Positions 1-7,073 of a stretch of 64,000 bases of DNA are shown in pieces (positions within the stretch are counted from its first letter, which is position 1; every line of letters starts with the position of its first letter). Source of the stretch: CAXBCP01 sp963974055 (lineage in GTDB: Bacteria; Pseudomonadota; Alphaproteobacteria; MPNO01; UBA830). The notes under the pieces are model-generated. The model saw only the letters and a list, made by a program, of their open reading frames with translations, did no database searches and was not told the DNA's origin. Made by a program: the position numbers and the translations under genes. The stretch is from assembly GCA_963974055.1 (NCBI GenBank), contig CAXBCP010000016.1, positions 1 to 64,000 of the forward strand. The letters run 5' to 3'.

Positions 1-354
1 GCTCTGAAAGCCTGGTTCGATCAGGTCGTGCGGATCAACAAGACCTTCACCTTCGATCTGGCGCGCGGCGACCGTCCGTTGGAACCGATCCTTCCGGGCA
101 AGCCGGTCGTCGCGCTGACATCCTGCGGCGAGTTTGGCTTCGGTCCGGGCGAGCTCAACGAGGGAGGCGACAATCTGGTGCCCCACCTGCGGTTCGCCTC
201 CCGCTACCTCGGCATGTCCGATTTTCATCACGTCGGCATTGAATATCAGGAATTCGGAGATGCACGCCATGAGCGCTCCGCCGCCGAAGCCAATCGCGCC
301 GTGCGCGATCTCGCGGCGCGCCTGTCGCAACAGCCCGTCCGCGCGGCGGTCTGA
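1..354 (+). CDS. FMN-dependent NADH-azoreductase/quinone reductase-like protein, C-terminal part
   Basis: The frame is already open at base 1, so only the last 117 residues are present and the true start lies outside the window. The visible part begins with ALKAWFDQVVRINKTF, which resembles the LKxxxDxxxRxxxTF segment of the AzoR/NQO flavodoxin-like fold. It ends with the usual C-terminal helix after a GIEYQEF strand. Family members use NADH and FMN to reduce quinones or azo compounds in the cytoplasm. The stop lies 23 bases before the DUF1348 gene, so the two are probably co-transcribed. The family call is good; the substrate is unknown. Confidence 0.75.
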   Translation, partial: ALKAWFDQVVRINKTFTFDLARGDRPLEPILPGKPVVALTSCGEFGFGPGELNEGGDNLVPHLRFASRYLGMSDFHHVGIEYQEFGDARHERSAAEANRAVRDLAARLSQQPVRAAV

Positions 355-377
355 GAAACAAACATCGGAGATAGACC

Positions 378-842
378 ATGTCCCGCCCCCCCCTACCGCC
401 CTTTAATGACGAAACCGCAACGCAGAAAGTCCGGGCCGCCGAAGACGGCTGGAACTCCCGCAATCCCGCGAAGGTCGCGCTGGCCTACACCGCGGACAGC
501 CAGTGGCGAAACCGCGCCGAATTCCTTGCCGGACGCCGGGAGATCGAGACCTTCCTGACCCGCAAATGGCAGCGCGAACAGGATTACCGCCTGATAAAGG
601 AACTGTGGGCATTCGCCGGCAACCGCATCGCGGTGCGGTTCGCCTATGAATGGCACGACGCCGATGGCCAGTGGTTCCGCTCCTACGGGAACGAGAACTG
701 GGAGTTTGCGCCGGACGGCCTGATGCAGCGGCGCATCGCCAGCATCAACGACCTGCCGATCGCCGAGAGCGAGCGCAAGTTCCACTGGCCCCTTGGAATC
801 CGGCCGGACAGTCATCCGGGCCTGACCGACCTGGGCCTGTAA
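378..842 (+). CDS. DUF1348 / NTF2-like family protein
   Basis: 154 residues, close to full length for the DUF1348 group of the NTF2/SnoaL-like fold. Typical features are an N-terminal helix with EDGWNSRNPAKVA, then YTADSQWRNRAEFL, the motif REIETFLTRKWQRE, and a C-terminal SINDLPI..ERKFHWP segment. The fold is a small cone-shaped barrel often used for binding or isomerising small molecules. No catalytic function is established for this subgroup. The start is supported by CGGAG 8 bases upstream. It sits between two flavoenzyme genes with short gaps, which suggests a small redox or stress operon. Confidence 0.85.
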   Translation: MSRPPLPPFNDETATQKVRAAEDGWNSRNPAKVALAYTADSQWRNRAEFLAGRREIETFLTRKWQREQDYRLIKELWAFAGNRIAVRFAYEWHDADGQWFRSYGNENWEFAPDGLMQRRIASINDLPIAESERKFHWPLGIRPDSHPGLTDLGL

Positions 843-870
843 ACGCATTCAAGACAAACGGAGAAACGAA

Positions 871-2217
871 ATGACCAGAAAATACGACATCATCATCATC
901 GGCGGCGGAAACGCCGGGTTCGGCGTGTCCGCCGTGGCGTCCGAAGCCGGCAAAAGCATCGCCTTTATCGAAAAGCGGGATTTCGGCGGCACCTGCCCGA
1001 ACCGCGGCTGCACGCCCAAGAAGTTCCTCGTCGCCGCCGCCCGCGCCCTGCACGAGATCGAGCTGGCCCCGGTGCACGGCATCGATGTCGGCCCGGCGAC
1101 GCTCGACTGGGCGAAGCTCATCCGGCGCGAGAAATCGATGATCGCCGACATTCCCGACGCCATGGCAGGCGTCGCCGAAAAGCGCGGCGACGTCTATCGC
1201 GGCGACGCCCGGTTCACCGGCCCGAACACGGTCGTCGTCGACGGCCAGACGCTGGAAGGCGACAATATCGTGATCGCGACCGGCTCGACCCCGAGACCGC
1301 TCCCGATCGACGGCGCCGAATACCTGATCACCTCGGACGAGGTTCTCTCGGAACCGGACCGGCCCGGCGAAGTGGTGTTCATCGGCGGCGGCGTGATTGC
1401 GATGGAATTCAGCCACGTTTACGCCCGCGCCGGAACGAAGGTGACCATTCTCGAAGCCATGCCCGAACTGCTGCCGCACATGGAGGAAGGCGCCGTCGCG
1501 GCCCTTCGGCGCGAAAGCGAGCGGCTCGGCATCGCCGTCCGGACCGGCGTCAGGGTCACGGCCGTCCGCCGGGCCGGCGACCGGCTGAGCGTAGCCTACA
1601 GCATCGACGGCGAAGAGCACGAGGTCCGGGCCGATCGCGTGATCAACGGCGCCGGACGCGTGGCCAATGTGCAGCACCTGGACCTGGCGGCCGCCAACGT
1701 GACGCATGACGGTTTCGCGATCGCGGTGGACGACCACCTGCGGTCGGTCTCCAATCCTTCGGTCTGGATCTGCGGCGATGCGCTCGTCGGCACACCGCAG
1801 CTCTCTCCGGTCGCGACATACGAGGGGCGGCTGGTCGGGCGGAACATCGTGTCGGGCCCGTCCGCCACGGCCGATTACGGCGCCGTTCCGAGCGGCGTCT
1901 ACACGGTACCGGCACTCAGCGCCGTCGGGTTGACCGAACGCGCGGCCCGGGAAAAGGGGCTCGATATCCGGGTTGCCGAAAGCGACATGACCGGCTGGTT
2001 TTCGGGCAAGGCCTACGCCGAAACGGTTGCCTACGCCAAGGTGATCGTCGACCGGACAACCGACAGGATCGTCGGCGCGCACATGGTCGGTCACAGCGGC
2101 GAGGAACTCGTCCACCTGTTCGCGATGGCCATGAAACACGGCATAGCGGCGAGCGACCTGAAGGATGACTTTTTCGCCTATCCGACATTCTCGTCGGACG
2201 TGAAAAACATGGTCTAG
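871..2217 (+). CDS. NAD(P)/FAD-dependent oxidoreductase of the disulfide reductase (dihydrolipoamide dehydrogenase/glutathione reductase) family
   Basis: 448 residues. The N-terminal FAD-binding GGGNAGFG motif (residues ~10-17) is followed by the redox-active disulfide region GGTCPNRGCTPKK (~47-59), a second nucleotide-binding GGGVIAMEF (~171-179) and the GD motif ICGDALVGTPQLSP. The C-terminal dimerisation domain ends in FFAYPTFSSDVKNMV. In glutathione reductase and lipoamide dehydrogenase this segment carries HPTxxE, the proton-relay His-Glu pair. Here His is replaced by Tyr and Glu is missing. It is therefore a group I disulfide-reductase homologue whose substrate is probably not glutathione or lipoamide. 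GGAG precedes the ATG. The gene is followed by a strong hairpin (2222-2251). Confidence 0.85.
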   Translation: MTRKYDIIIIGGGNAGFGVSAVASEAGKSIAFIEKRDFGGTCPNRGCTPKKFLVAAARALHEIELAPVHGIDVGPATLDWAKLIRREKSMIADIPDAMAGVAEKRGDVYRGDARFTGPNTVVVDGQTLEGDNIVIATGSTPRPLPIDGAEYLITSDEVLSEPDRPGEVVFIGGGVIAMEFSHVYARAGTKVTILEAMPELLPHMEEGAVAALRRESERLGIAVRTGVRVTAVRRAGDRLSVAYSIDGEEHEVRADRVINGAGRVANVQHLDLAAANVTHDGFAIAVDDHLRSVSNPSVWICGDALVGTPQLSPVATYEGRLVGRNIVSGPSATADYGAVPSGVYTVPALSAVGLTERAAREKGLDIRVAESDMTGWFSGKAYAETVAYAKVIVDRTTDRIVGAHMVGHSGEELVHLFAMAMKHGIAASDLKDDFFAYPTFSSDVKNMV

Positions 2218-2221
2218 GACA

Positions 2222-2251
2222 GGGGGGCGACACCCCCGGCTGTCGCCCCCC
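2222..2251 (+). terminator. strong GC-rich hairpin after the disulfide-reductase-like gene
   Basis: Perfect 11-bp inverted repeat, GGGGGGCGACA and TGTCGCCCCCC, around an 8-base loop, starting five bases after the stop codon. It lacks a long T-tract, so it may be an imperfect intrinsic terminator or an mRNA 3'-end stabiliser. Confidence 0.55.
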
Positions 2252-2321
2252 GCACCCGCCCCCTTGTATTGCAGGCGGCGGAAAGGCTATTCCTGATGCA
2301 GCGTTTATCAGGGATATAACA

Positions 2322-3509
2322 ATGACAAAAACACGGCCACGGGTCGCCATCGTCGGCGGCGGGATCGGCGGTCTTTTCGCCGCAAATGCCATGATTTCAT
2401 ACGGGCTTGACGTGTCCGTTTACGAACAGGCGTCGGAACTGGGCGAAATCGGCGCGGGGTTCTACGTCACGCCGAACAGCGTGCGCCACCTCCAGCGTAT
2501 CGGCCTCGGGCCGGCGGTGGAAAAATGGGGCGCGCTTGTCGGCGGGGGATCGCAATACCTGCGCCAGGACGGCTCCCCCATCGCGCCGGTGCAGGTCACC
2601 GATGCCGCCGGCTGGAATGCGACCTACGGCATGCACCGGGCCGATTTCGTCGATCTGCTGGCGGCGGCGCTGCCCGACGGCGTGGTCAATTGCGGCCATC
2701 GGGGCGTCGGCTTCGAACAGGGCGACGATACGGCCAGCGTGACCTTCGATAACGGCGTCACCATCGAGGCCGATATCGTGGTCGCCGCCGACGGCATTCA
2801 TTCCAGCCTGCGGCCCAATGTCTTTCCGCCGTCGACGCCGGTGTTCCACGGCACCATCAGCTATCGCGGGCTTGTCCACCGCGACCGGATCCCCGACTGG
2901 CCGATGGACCGCTGGCTGATGTGGGCCGGGCCGTCGAAGCACTTTCTCGTCTTTCCCGTGCGCCACGGCGAGATCGTCAATTATGTCGGCTTCGTGCCGA
3001 CCGACGAGGAAATGAAGGAATCCTGGTCCGCGCCGGGCGATCCGGACACCCTGCGGGCGGAGTTCAAGGGCTGGGACCCGCGGATCGAGGACCTGCTGGC
3101 GCAGGTCGACCACACGTTCCGCTGGGCGCTCTACGACCGCGAGCCGCTGCCGACCTGGACCAAGGGGCGCCTGACGCTGCTGGGCGACGCGGCCCATCCG
3201 ATGCTGCCTCATCTCGGCCAGGGCGCCAACCAGGCGATCGAGGACGGGATGGCGCTGGCGGTCATCCTGGCGCAGACGGACAACGCGTCCGTGCCCGCCG
3301 CCCTGCTTGCCTATGAAAAGCTCCGGCGCGAACGGGTCGCGGAGGTCCAGCTCGGCGCGCGGCAGAACGGGCTGCGCGTGGATTCCATGTCGGACTATGC
3401 CGATCTCGCTCTGCGCGATGCCGAACTCGCCGCCCACGCGGATTTCCGCAAGCATCTCTATGCCTATGACGTGGTGCCGGAGGCCGAGGCCGCCGCGGCC
3501 GCGGTCTAG
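2322..3509 (+). CDS. FAD-dependent monooxygenase (aromatic ring hydroxylase, salicylate/6-hydroxynicotinate hydroxylase-like)
   Basis: 395 residues, the normal length for single-component class A flavin monooxygenases. The N-terminal Rossmann motif VAIVGGGIGGLFAA binds FAD. The DG-type motif VVAADGIHS sits near residue 155. The C-terminal GD motif LLGDAAHPMLPHLGQGANQ contacts the FAD ribityl chain. Such enzymes use NAD(P)H and O2 to hydroxylate aromatic or heteroaromatic acids. The closest overall pattern is the salicylate hydroxylase/NicC-type group. The substrate cannot be told from sequence and no aromatic ring-cleavage gene lies next to it. It is preceded by a hairpin, so it probably has its own promoter. 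Confidence 0.85.
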   Translation: MTKTRPRVAIVGGGIGGLFAANAMISYGLDVSVYEQASELGEIGAGFYVTPNSVRHLQRIGLGPAVEKWGALVGGGSQYLRQDGSPIAPVQVTDAAGWNATYGMHRADFVDLLAAALPDGVVNCGHRGVGFEQGDDTASVTFDNGVTIEADIVVAADGIHSSLRPNVFPPSTPVFHGTISYRGLVHRDRIPDWPMDRWLMWAGPSKHFLVFPVRHGEIVNYVGFVPTDEEMKESWSAPGDPDTLRAEFKGWDPRIEDLLAQVDHTFRWALYDREPLPTWTKGRLTLLGDAAHPMLPHLGQGANQAIEDGMALAVILAQTDNASVPAALLAYEKLRRERVAEVQLGARQNGLRVDSMSDYADLALRDAELAAHADFRKHLYAYDVVPEAEAAAAAV

Positions 3510-3600
3510 CCGGGGCGCGACAACCGCCGCCGATGGCCGGGATCGGCCCATCCCATCGGTCCTATCAACACGGAGACGATTAACACGGAGACGACGGACC

Positions 3601-4023
3601 ATGGCGACACATACGGGCGGATGTCTGTGCGGCGCGATCCGCTATGAAATAACCGGGGAGCCGGTGCGGGTGGCGAACTGCCATTGCGACGAATGCCGGC
3701 GGGCGACCGGGGCGAGCTTCGCGACCGTTGCCTTTTTCAGCGAAGAGGACGTGCAAGTCGTCCGGGGGACGCCGAAGCAGTTCGGCCATGCCGCCGACAG
3801 CGGCAACACGATGACCAAGGAATTCTGCGGCGATTGCGGCTCCCAGCTTCTGGGCGCCGGGTCGGGAAGCCCCGGTGTCCGCAGCGTGCGCGTGGGCTCG
3901 CTGGACGATGCCGGTTTCGTGGTGCCGCAAATGGATCTCTATACCGGCAAGGCATTGCCGTTTACCCGCCTGTCCGACGCGACCGAGCATTTCGTCGCGG
4001 GCCGCCCGCGCCACGGCCGCTAG
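3601..4023 (+). CDS. GFA family (glutathione-dependent formaldehyde-activating enzyme-like / CENP-V) protein
   Basis: 140 residues. The zinc-binding cysteine pattern of the GFA/CENP-V fold is complete: GGCLCGAIRYE at the N-terminus, NCHCDECRR around residue 30, and FCGDCGSQL around residue 75. A C-terminal YTGK...F..RP segment follows. The name-giving member, Gfa, was proposed to speed conjugation of formaldehyde to glutathione, but most homologues are of unknown function. The ATG at 3601 was chosen because the family begins directly with the GGCLCG segment. A longer upstream frame overlaps the monooxygenase gene and shows no family similarity. Confidence 0.85.
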   Translation: MATHTGGCLCGAIRYEITGEPVRVANCHCDECRRATGASFATVAFFSEEDVQVVRGTPKQFGHAADSGNTMTKEFCGDCGSQLLGAGSGSPGVRSVRVGSLDDAGFVVPQMDLYTGKALPFTRLSDATEHFVAGRPRHGR

Positions 4024-4056
4024 CCCGCCCCCGGACAGAATACACGCAAACATTTT

Positions 4057-4082
4057 AATTGCGATTCATTCTCATTCTCAAT
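4057..4082. promoter_or_regulatory. candidate Fur-type iron box upstream of the 93-residue orphan
   Basis: On the minus strand the site contains hexamers GAGAAT-GAGAAT-GAATCG, close to the GATAAT repeats of classical Fur boxes. The core AATTGCGATTCATTCT recurs almost unchanged at 63549-63563 in front of the TonB-dependent receptor/AraC locus. It lies about 115 bases before the start at 4196. Iron regulation is inference from motif similarity. Confidence 0.45.
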
Positions 4083-4195
4083 ATTGTTGTTCAACCGTTC
4101 TGCCGCCGACTGTCCACCGGCCGCGTTCAAGCAATGGAAGTTTCCCATGCGGCCGTGCCGGCGCAGAACGGCCCAACTTTAACAGGGGTCAGATC

Positions 4196-4477
4196 ATGGA
4201 AGACAAGACACACGTGCCAAACGAGGCGGATATTGCGGGCCTGCAGGAAGTCATGAAACGCCTGTCGCTTGCCGTAAACGTGGCCGAGACGGTCATGCCG
4301 AGGGAACTGGCCGGTTATACCCCCAACGCCCTTCTGAACGTCACGATTTCCCGGATGATCGACATCGAGGGCCGGAAAAACACGGCGACGCTCCTGTCGA
4401 CGCTGTCCGACCTGTTGATGAACGGCGTCGACCCGGCAAGGCACGGCCCGGTCAACCTGCCCGGCAAATCGCCGTGA
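4196..4477 (+). CDS. hypothetical 93-residue protein, possibly iron-regulated
   Basis: I do not recognise this family. The protein is soluble, with no signal peptide or membrane segment. A helical N-terminal half (IAGLQEVMKRLSLAVNVAETV) is followed by YTPNALLNVTISRMIDIEGRKNTATLLSTLSDLL, also predicted helical, and a short Pro/Gly-rich tail. The start is supported by AGGGG about 8 bases upstream of the ATG. Its 172-base upstream region is unusually AT-rich for this window and carries a Fur-box-like site (4057-4082). That hints at expression under iron limitation, but no iron ligand motif is visible in the protein. Confidence 0.6.
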   Translation: MEDKTHVPNEADIAGLQEVMKRLSLAVNVAETVMPRELAGYTPNALLNVTISRMIDIEGRKNTATLLSTLSDLLMNGVDPARHGPVNLPGKSP

Positions 4478-4581
4478 AACGGATCTCGGCGCGCCGGGCC
4501 TGGTTAAAATTTACGTATCTCTAATCTCTCCCCGTTAAAATTCCACGGCCCGTCCGGGCTCACAAAATAATGGAATTTTTT

Positions 4582-5559
4582 ATGAAATTACTCAGCGCAG
4601 TCGTCGTCCTGCTGTCCATGCTGGCAGCACCTCAATCCGCAGACGCCGCCTTAAGCTGTCCGGCAGGACAACAGGCAGTCGCCGCAGATACGTGCGGTCC
4701 CTGTCCCAAAGGCACCTTCAAAAAGACGTCCGGCACCGGCAATTGTGCCCCGGCAAATGCCGGCTACCACGTTCCGGAGACCGGCATGACCAAACAGATC
4801 GGCTGCCCGGGCGGAACCTATTCGAGCAGCCCTGGCGGTGTTTCCTGCGTCAAATGCGGCGCAGGAATGTACAGCGCCCGGCTGAAGGCGCCGACATCCC
4901 AGGTGTGTCAGACAGCCGGCAGAGGGTATTATGCCGCAAAATCCGGCTCCGTTTCGCAGACGCCGGCCAGCGCCGGGTATTACGTCTCCGGCCTGGGCCA
5001 GATGAGACAGACCGCCTGTCCCGCGGGAACCTACAATCCCAAAACGAAGCAAACGTCGAAGAACGCCTGCATCACCGTGGGCGCCGGATATTACGCAGAC
5101 GGTGCGCGCTCGGATGGGACGGCGGCGACCAAACAGACTGCCTGTCCTGCCGGCACCTTCAGCGCCCAGAACAAGGCACGGTCCGTGACAGCCTGCAAAA
5201 CGGTTCCTGCCGGGTATTACGCCGATGGTGCGGCACCGAACGGGACGGCGGCGACCAGGCAGACGGCCTGTCCCGCGGGAACCTACAACCCCAAAACAAA
5301 GCAAACGTCGAGGAACGCCTGCATCACCGCGGCTGCAGGGTATTACGCCGCCGCTGCCGGTTCTGCGTCGCAGACCCGTTGTGCCGCGAATTACCAAAGT
5401 GCCGCCGGCAGCACGGGCTGCACGGTCACGCTCTATAACAGTCCCGGCGACTATTATAACCACTGGGGCCGCAAGGCCGCTCCCGGCACCAAGGGCAAAA
5501 GCCCGCACAAATGCAAGGACGGCAAGAACTGGAAGAAATCCGCCCAGGCCTGCAAGTAA
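4582..5559 (+). CDS. secreted cysteine-rich repeat protein (GCC2_GCC3 / ephrin-receptor-like repeats)
   Basis: 325 residues from the ATG at 4582; an in-frame ATG at 4570 would add MEFF. The N-terminus MKLLSAVVVLLSMLAAPQSADA is a clear Sec signal peptide with cleavage after ADA. The mature part is built of about six repeats of roughly 40 residues of the form CPAGTYNPKTKQTSKNACITVGAGYY, each with paired cysteines. They resemble the GCC2_GCC3 / Eph-receptor-like Cys-rich modules known mainly from eukaryotic ectodomains and some bacterial secreted proteins. The C-terminus changes to a basic, Gly/Lys-rich segment with a final CKDGKNWKKSAQACK disulfide candidate. It is probably periplasmic or exported; function unknown. 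Confidence 0.8.
   Translation: MKLLSAVVVLLSMLAAPQSADAALSCPAGQQAVAADTCGPCPKGTFKKTSGTGNCAPANAGYHVPETGMTKQIGCPGGTYSSSPGGVSCVKCGAGMYSARLKAPTSQVCQTAGRGYYAAKSGSVSQTPASAGYYVSGLGQMRQTACPAGTYNPKTKQTSKNACITVGAGYYADGARSDGTAATKQTACPAGTFSAQNKARSVTACKTVPAGYYADGAAPNGTAATRQTACPAGTYNPKTKQTSRNACITAAAGYYAAAAGSASQTRCAANYQSAAGSTGCTVTLYNSPGDYYNHWGRKAAPGTKGKSPHKCKDGKNWKKSAQACK
5015..5076 (+). repeat. 62-bp direct repeat, copy 1, inside the Cys-rich repeat gene
   Basis: Matches 5267-5328 at 59 of 62 bases by eye and in the same reading frame. It encodes the CPAGTYNPKTKQTS.NACIT module, which indicates recent internal duplication. Confidence 0.85.
5267..5328 (+). repeat. 62-bp direct repeat, copy 2, inside the Cys-rich repeat gene
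   Basis: Second copy of the 5015-5076 repeat, 252 bases (84 codons, two protein modules) downstream. It differs at three positions only. Confidence 0.85.
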
Positions 5560-5566
5560 CAGCCAC

Positions 5567-5621
5567 TTCAACGGAGCGGCAGTCCCTTCAGGGTCCTGAA
5601 GACGCTGCTGCTCCGTTTGAA
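5567..5621. terminator. nested inverted repeat between convergent genes
   Basis: Outer arms TTCAACGGAGCGGCAG and CTGCTGCTCCGTTTGAA pair with one bulge and one mismatch. They enclose a perfect inner hairpin, CTTCAGG-GT-CCTGAAG. The structure lies just after the stop of the Cys-rich repeat gene and before the 3' end of the convergent PLP-enzyme gene. No T-tract is present on either strand, so a bidirectional RNA-end structure is more likely than a canonical terminator. Confidence 0.45.
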
Positions 5622-5642
5622 CCGGCGACGAATGCGGCGAAC

Positions 5643-5661
5643 ACCGCCGGGCGAAGGCGGT
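5643..5661 (+). terminator. possible rho-independent terminator for the repeat-protein gene
   Basis: Stem ACCGCC / GGCGGT with a 7-base loop, followed by CTTTC. Short stem and short T-run. Confidence 0.3.
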
Positions 5662-5676
5662 CTTTCGGGGCCGCCG

Positions 5677-6930
5677 TTATCCCGCGATCTCGTGCATGGC
5701 CTCGAGGAACCGGGCGACCTCTTCTTCCGTATTGTAGTGGCACATCGACACGCGCACGCAGTCTTTCATCTTCAGCGGCGTGAGGATGTTTCCCGAATAG
5801 TGATCGTCTTTTCGCGCATGGACCCGAATACCCTTTTCCCGCAGCGCGCTCACGACATCCACCGCCGTCAGGCCTTCGACCGCGAGGGACACAAGGCCTT
5901 CCCTGAGCGGATTTTCGATTCCGCCGATCACCGTCACCGTCGACATTGCGGCGAGGCCGTCCTGGCCGCCGATGCCGTATAACATGGCGTCCGTCAGGTC
6001 TTTTTCCTGCTGGCGGATCGCCGTTCCCGCCGCTTCGACCCTCTGCCGGCGATCCGTCGCGGACGTGAAATGGCTGCCGAGCCAGTCAAAATAATCGACG
6101 ACGTCGGAAAAGGTCGCATAGGACGCGGTGTCGCGGGTGCCGAGGTCCCACTGGTCCGCGGCGGCACCGGTGAGGCGGTTATGCGGCAGGCTTCCCAGAC
6201 GCTCGGACACCCAGGCAACGCCATAGCCGTGGCGCGAAAACACCTTGTACGGAGAGATGACATAGCCGTCGATGCCGTATGAATCGATATCCAGCCCGCC
6301 ATGGGCGGCGTGCTGGATGCCGTCGACGATGATGAAGCAGTCCGGCGATATTTCGCGGATCGACTTTGCGATCCCGCCGACATCGACCGCCATGCCGGTG
6401 ACCGGCGACGTGTGTACGATCGTCGCGACCCGGGTTTCCGGTGTCACGAAAGGCCGGTAATCCTCGGCCGTCACGCTGCCGGTCTCCGGATTGTGGGGCG
6501 CCTGGACAAAGTCGCGCCCGGCAACCTTCGCCCAGCGCTCGCAGGCGCCGACCGAGGCCGGATGTTCAAGCGTGCTGCCGACGACAGTGCCGCCCGGCGG
6601 CGCTTCGAGTGCCGCCGTGCTGATCAGCCTGAACAGCAGTTCGGTGCCGCTCTCGCCGACGAATACCGGGCCCTTCGCCGCGCCGAAAAATATCCGGATA
6701 TCCGCGCGGGCCTGATCGATCAGCCTGTCCAGTTCATGGGAGGCCGGGTTGTCGCGGCCCTGGTTGTCCGGGATGGCCGCCAGTTCGGCCGATCGGGTCA
6801 CCACCGATTTCAGGGTCAGCGCCCCGCCGGCGTTTTCGAAAAAGATCCGGGGCCCCTGATAGGGGCAGGATTCGACGTGATGGAAGCGGTCGCGGATTTT
6901 CTCGATCAGTCCGTCATGGTTTGCAAACAC
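5677..6930 (-). CDS. class V aminotransferase-fold PLP-dependent enzyme (cysteine desulfurase-like)
   Basis: 417 residues starting at a GTG with AGAGG 8 bases upstream. Fold-type I class V features are present: FFENAGGALT near residue 30, a glycine-rich GESGTELLFRL PLP-phosphate loop, TLEHPASVGACERWA, and the D-x-x-Q pair IIVDGIQHAAHG. The Schiff-base lysine is in ISPYKVFSRHGYGVAWVS. Family members include cysteine desulfurases, selenocysteine lyases, isopenicillin-N epimerases and kynureninase-like enzymes. No conserved reactive Cys loop typical of IscS/SufS is obvious, so desulfurase activity is doubtful. It stands alone between a convergent gene and pntB. Confidence 0.8.
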   Translation of the reverse strand: MFANHDGLIEKIRDRFHHVESCPYQGPRIFFENAGGALTLKSVVTRSAELAAIPDNQGRDNPASHELDRLIDQARADIRIFFGAAKGPVFVGESGTELLFRLISTAALEAPPGGTVVGSTLEHPASVGACERWAKVAGRDFVQAPHNPETGSVTAEDYRPFVTPETRVATIVHTSPVTGMAVDVGGIAKSIREISPDCFIIVDGIQHAAHGGLDIDSYGIDGYVISPYKVFSRHGYGVAWVSERLGSLPHNRLTGAAADQWDLGTRDTASYATFSDVVDYFDWLGSHFTSATDRRQRVEAAGTAIRQQEKDLTDAMLYGIGGQDGLAAMSTVTVIGGIENPLREGLVSLAVEGLTAVDVVSALREKGIRVHARKDDHYSGNILTPLKMKDCVRVSMCHYNTEEEVARFLEAMHEIAG

Positions 6931-6970
6931 GGAAATAGGCCTCTTACTGTAAGACGATGAAAGGCAGTCG

Positions 6971-6986
6971 CGGTCCGCCCGGACCG
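6971..6986 (-). terminator. short perfect hairpin downstream of pntB
   Basis: CGGTCC / GGACCG with a 4-base loop, about 90 bases after the pntB stop on the minus strand. It lacks a T-tract, so termination is only possible. Confidence 0.25.
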
Positions 6987-7073
6987 GGGATCATACCGGA
7001 ACGGCTGCGGGCACGGAATGCCGGTTGGTCGATCGGCCGGCAGCGGGACGCGCAAACGCCGCCGCTGCCCGCC

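Noticed and set aside
4503..4542. Two direct copies of GTTAAAATT 31 bases apart before the Cys-rich repeat gene
   Set aside because: Short AT-rich repeats in an AT-rich leader can occur by chance; no matching regulator or palindrome supports an operator.
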